DNA from: Verrucomicrobiales bacterium
GTDB lineage: Bacteria > Verrucomicrobiota > Verrucomicrobiia > Verrucomicrobiales > DEV007
Assembly: GCA_016795505.1 (NCBI GenBank)
Contig: JAEUHH010000039.1
Coordinates: forward strand, 1 to 43,664
Reading direction: 5' to 3'
Length of the DNA: 43,664 nucleotides
The notes under the pieces are model-generated. The model was not told where the DNA came from. It did not search any database and saw only the letters and a list, made by a program, of their open reading frames with translations. Of this stretch, positions 42,715-43,664 are shown piece by piece. The translations under genes and the position numbers were made by a program. The stretch's first letter is position 1, and the number at the start of each line of letters is the position of its first letter.

Positions 42715-43188
42715 TTAAATAAAATCATAGCCACAAGAAGCAAACCAACCCAAGGCATCCTGATGGGTGACCTTTTCGAGGGCGGCGGCGATCGCCTTGT
42801 CCAGTTCATCGGGCGTTCGGGCTTCCGCGCTACGCAGACTGGACTTCACCTTGCTCCACATCTTCTCGATTGGATTGAGATCCGGTGAGTAGGCCGGCAG
42901 GAATAACACCTCGGCTCCTTTCGAGTAAATCAGTTCCAGAGTGGCCGGGCTCTTATGGGCCCCGAGGTTGTCCATGACGACCAGATCGCCCTTGCGCAAG
43001 GTCGGGCAGAGCACCTCCTGGACGTAGGTGCGAAAGACTTCCGTGTCTGTGGCGCCGGCAATGGTCATGCAAGCCGTTGTCCCATCCAACCGGAGTGAAC
43101 TGATCATGGTCGTACTCTGCCAGCGTCCGCACGGCGCCTTGGCATGAACTCGTCCGCCTCGCCTGGCCCGTCCGCGCAACCGGGTCAT
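42715..43188 (-). CDS. IS630 transposase, second frame (DDE catalytic part)
   Basis: A 157-residue open frame beginning MTRLRGRARRGGRVHAKAPC. It carries the second Asp of the DDE triad in LVVMDNLGAHKS and the Glu in YSPDLNPIEKMWSKVK. The first Asp is in FLDESGAKTN, encoded in the same frame but upstream of this ATG (around 43210), and this frame is open back to an A7 run at 43316-43322. So the catalytic protein must be made as a fusion with the first frame by -1 slippage on the A-run, and the ATG at 43188 would give an inactive fragment. Confidence 0.85.
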   Translation of the reverse strand: MTRLRGRARRGGRVHAKAPCGRWQSTTMISSLRLDGTTACMTIAGATDTEVFRTYVQEVLCPTLRKGDLVVMDNLGAHKSPATLELIYSKGAEVLFLPAYSPDLNPIEKMWSKVKSSLRSAEARTPDELDKAIAAALEKVTHQDALGWFASCGYDFI

Positions 43189-43652
43189 GTTTGTCTTGGC
43201 CCCGCTTTCGTCGAGGAAGACAAGCCGATTCGGGTCGAACCCGGTTTGCCGCCGTCGCCAACGCCGCCGGGCTTTGAGGATGTCCGGTCGGTCTTGCTCG
43301 CTGGCGCGGAGCGTCTTTTTTTATATGTCAGTCCCATGTCGACCAAGACGTAATGGATCGCTGGCAGGGTGCATTCCAATCCCAAGATTTGCCGCAGTTC
43401 TTCAAGAGTCAGGTCGGGCCGGCGTTTGAGCTCTTCGCGGATGATTCTGCGATGAGCGGCGACAATCTTCGGTTTGCGTCCCGAACGATGGTACTGGGGC
43501 CGGATGTCCCCTGTGCGGCGCCTCTGCTGGATGAGTTTCTTGACCATGCCCAAGGACACGCAAAAGCGCCGGGCAATCTGATCCCGGGTACCTTCACCTT
43601 TGTCGTAGGAGGCAAGAATGCGTTCGCGCAGGTCGAGGGAGAGCGTGGCCAT
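43185..43652 (-). CDS. IS630 transposase, first frame (DNA-binding part)
   Basis: A frame of about 155 residues from ATG 43652 (TTG at 43658 is possible). It has the N-terminal helix-turn-helix of IS630 (LSLDLRERILASYDKGEGTR, QIARRFCVSLGMVKKLIQQR) and a second winged-helix-like region (LEELRQILGLECTLPAIHYV). After MGLTYKK the sequence turns to nonsense (RRSAPASKTDRTSS) and stops at 43185, while a -1 shift at the A7 run gives KKTLRASEQDRPDILKARRR, the normal family sequence. This supports programmed frameshifting or transcriptional slippage, as in many IS630 elements. The start lies 13 bases from the window edge. Confidence 0.85.
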   Translation of the reverse strand: MATLSLDLRERILASYDKGEGTRDQIARRFCVSLGMVKKLIQQRRRTGDIRPQYHRSGRKPKIVAAHRRIIREELKRRPDLTLEELRQILGLECTLPAIHYVLVDMGLTYKKRRSAPASKTDRTSSKPGGVGDGGKPGSTRIGLSSSTKAGPRQT

Positions 43653-43664
43653 CCTCAATCATGA

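Larger units (their letters stand above)
42706..43664 (-). mobile_element. IS630-family insertion sequence, right part outside window
   Basis: The element contains a two-frame IS630 transposase on the minus strand. Its left boundary is placed at the TA at 42706-42707, ten bases from the transposase stop, where the sequence changes to GAGCGGTTTAAATAAAATC; IS630 elements insert at TA, but the other terminal repeat is beyond the edge, so the boundary is provisional. Confidence 0.7.

Noticed and set aside
1-43664. tRNA, rRNA or riboswitch genes
   Set aside because: Reading the intergenic regions I saw no cloverleaf with a T-loop GTTCRA-type motif and no known riboswitch core; a covariance-model scan would be needed to exclude weak cases.

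Overview
The window is GC-rich bacterial chromosome that most resembles a verrucomicrobial member of the PVC superphylum. The evidence is the set of PVC hallmark families: a DUF1549/DUF1553 protein paired with a Tat-exported DUF1501 protein, a giant PVC-type sorbosone-dehydrogenase-like/HEAT/cytochrome c protein, a planctomycete-type CxxCH domain fused to 24-residue leucine-rich repeats, and Pro/Ala linkers. This taxonomic call is inference from gene content; no rRNA, tRNA or marker phylogeny is present.

Layout. 1-1219: the 3' end of a secreted-looking rhodanese protein with a TPAPA linker, then a convergent trpG/pabA-type amidotransferase. 1604-6594: the DUF1549/DUF1553 - DUF1501 pair, split by an antisense ParDE-like toxin-antitoxin module. 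6654-8099: a DmfA2-like exported protein. 8115-9981 (minus): a translationally coupled trio (single-TM protein, HTTM membrane protein, CoA-binding protein). 9982-10371: AT-rich spacer with a strong terminator. 10372-15427 (minus): PVC dehydrogenase/cytochrome followed 7 bp later by a STAND-like NTPase. 15679-16090: a hicAB remnant whose toxin is broken. 16119-18756 (minus): cupin, thioredoxin/cytochrome/PDZ protein, DUF2199 protein. 19022-21262: a two-domain trypsin-like/PDZ protein. 21483-21787: a near-consensus promoter and a small membrane ORF. 21866-27954 (plus): altronate dehydratase, A-type Fe-S carrier, HscB-like co-chaperone, helix-hairpin-helix membrane protein, PPK2 and a RimK-like ATP-grasp protein. 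27993-29042 (minus): VTT membrane protein and an unknown. 29358-35271 (plus): FAH-family hydrolase, LolD-like ATPase, large FtsX/MacB-like permease and a secreted LamG-like protein. 35345-37445 (minus): squalene/phytoene synthase and an exported alpha/beta hydrolase. 37574-42207 (plus): Uma2 nuclease-like, D-aminoacylase, 3D-domain protein and the cytochrome-LRR protein. 42412-43664 (minus): a zinc-ribbon/TM gene interrupted by TGA, then an IS630-family element running off the window end.

Much of the content concerns the periplasm and envelope: exported haem-motif proteins, proteases, thioredoxin-like and peptidoglycan-linked domains, and an ABC exporter. The mobile or decaying layer includes two toxin-antitoxin loci (one broken), an IS630 element, a TGA-interrupted gene, a 49-bp repeat present three times between genes, and an AT-rich inverted-repeat island between two ABC transporter genes.

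I found no clear new multi-gene defence or biosynthetic system. The least explained items are the nested PDZ/pseudo-protease architecture, the WD-less STAND protein coupled to a cytochrome gene, the dispersed repeat, the small ORF behind an excellent promoter, and the codon-run leader with terminator at 10152-10333.
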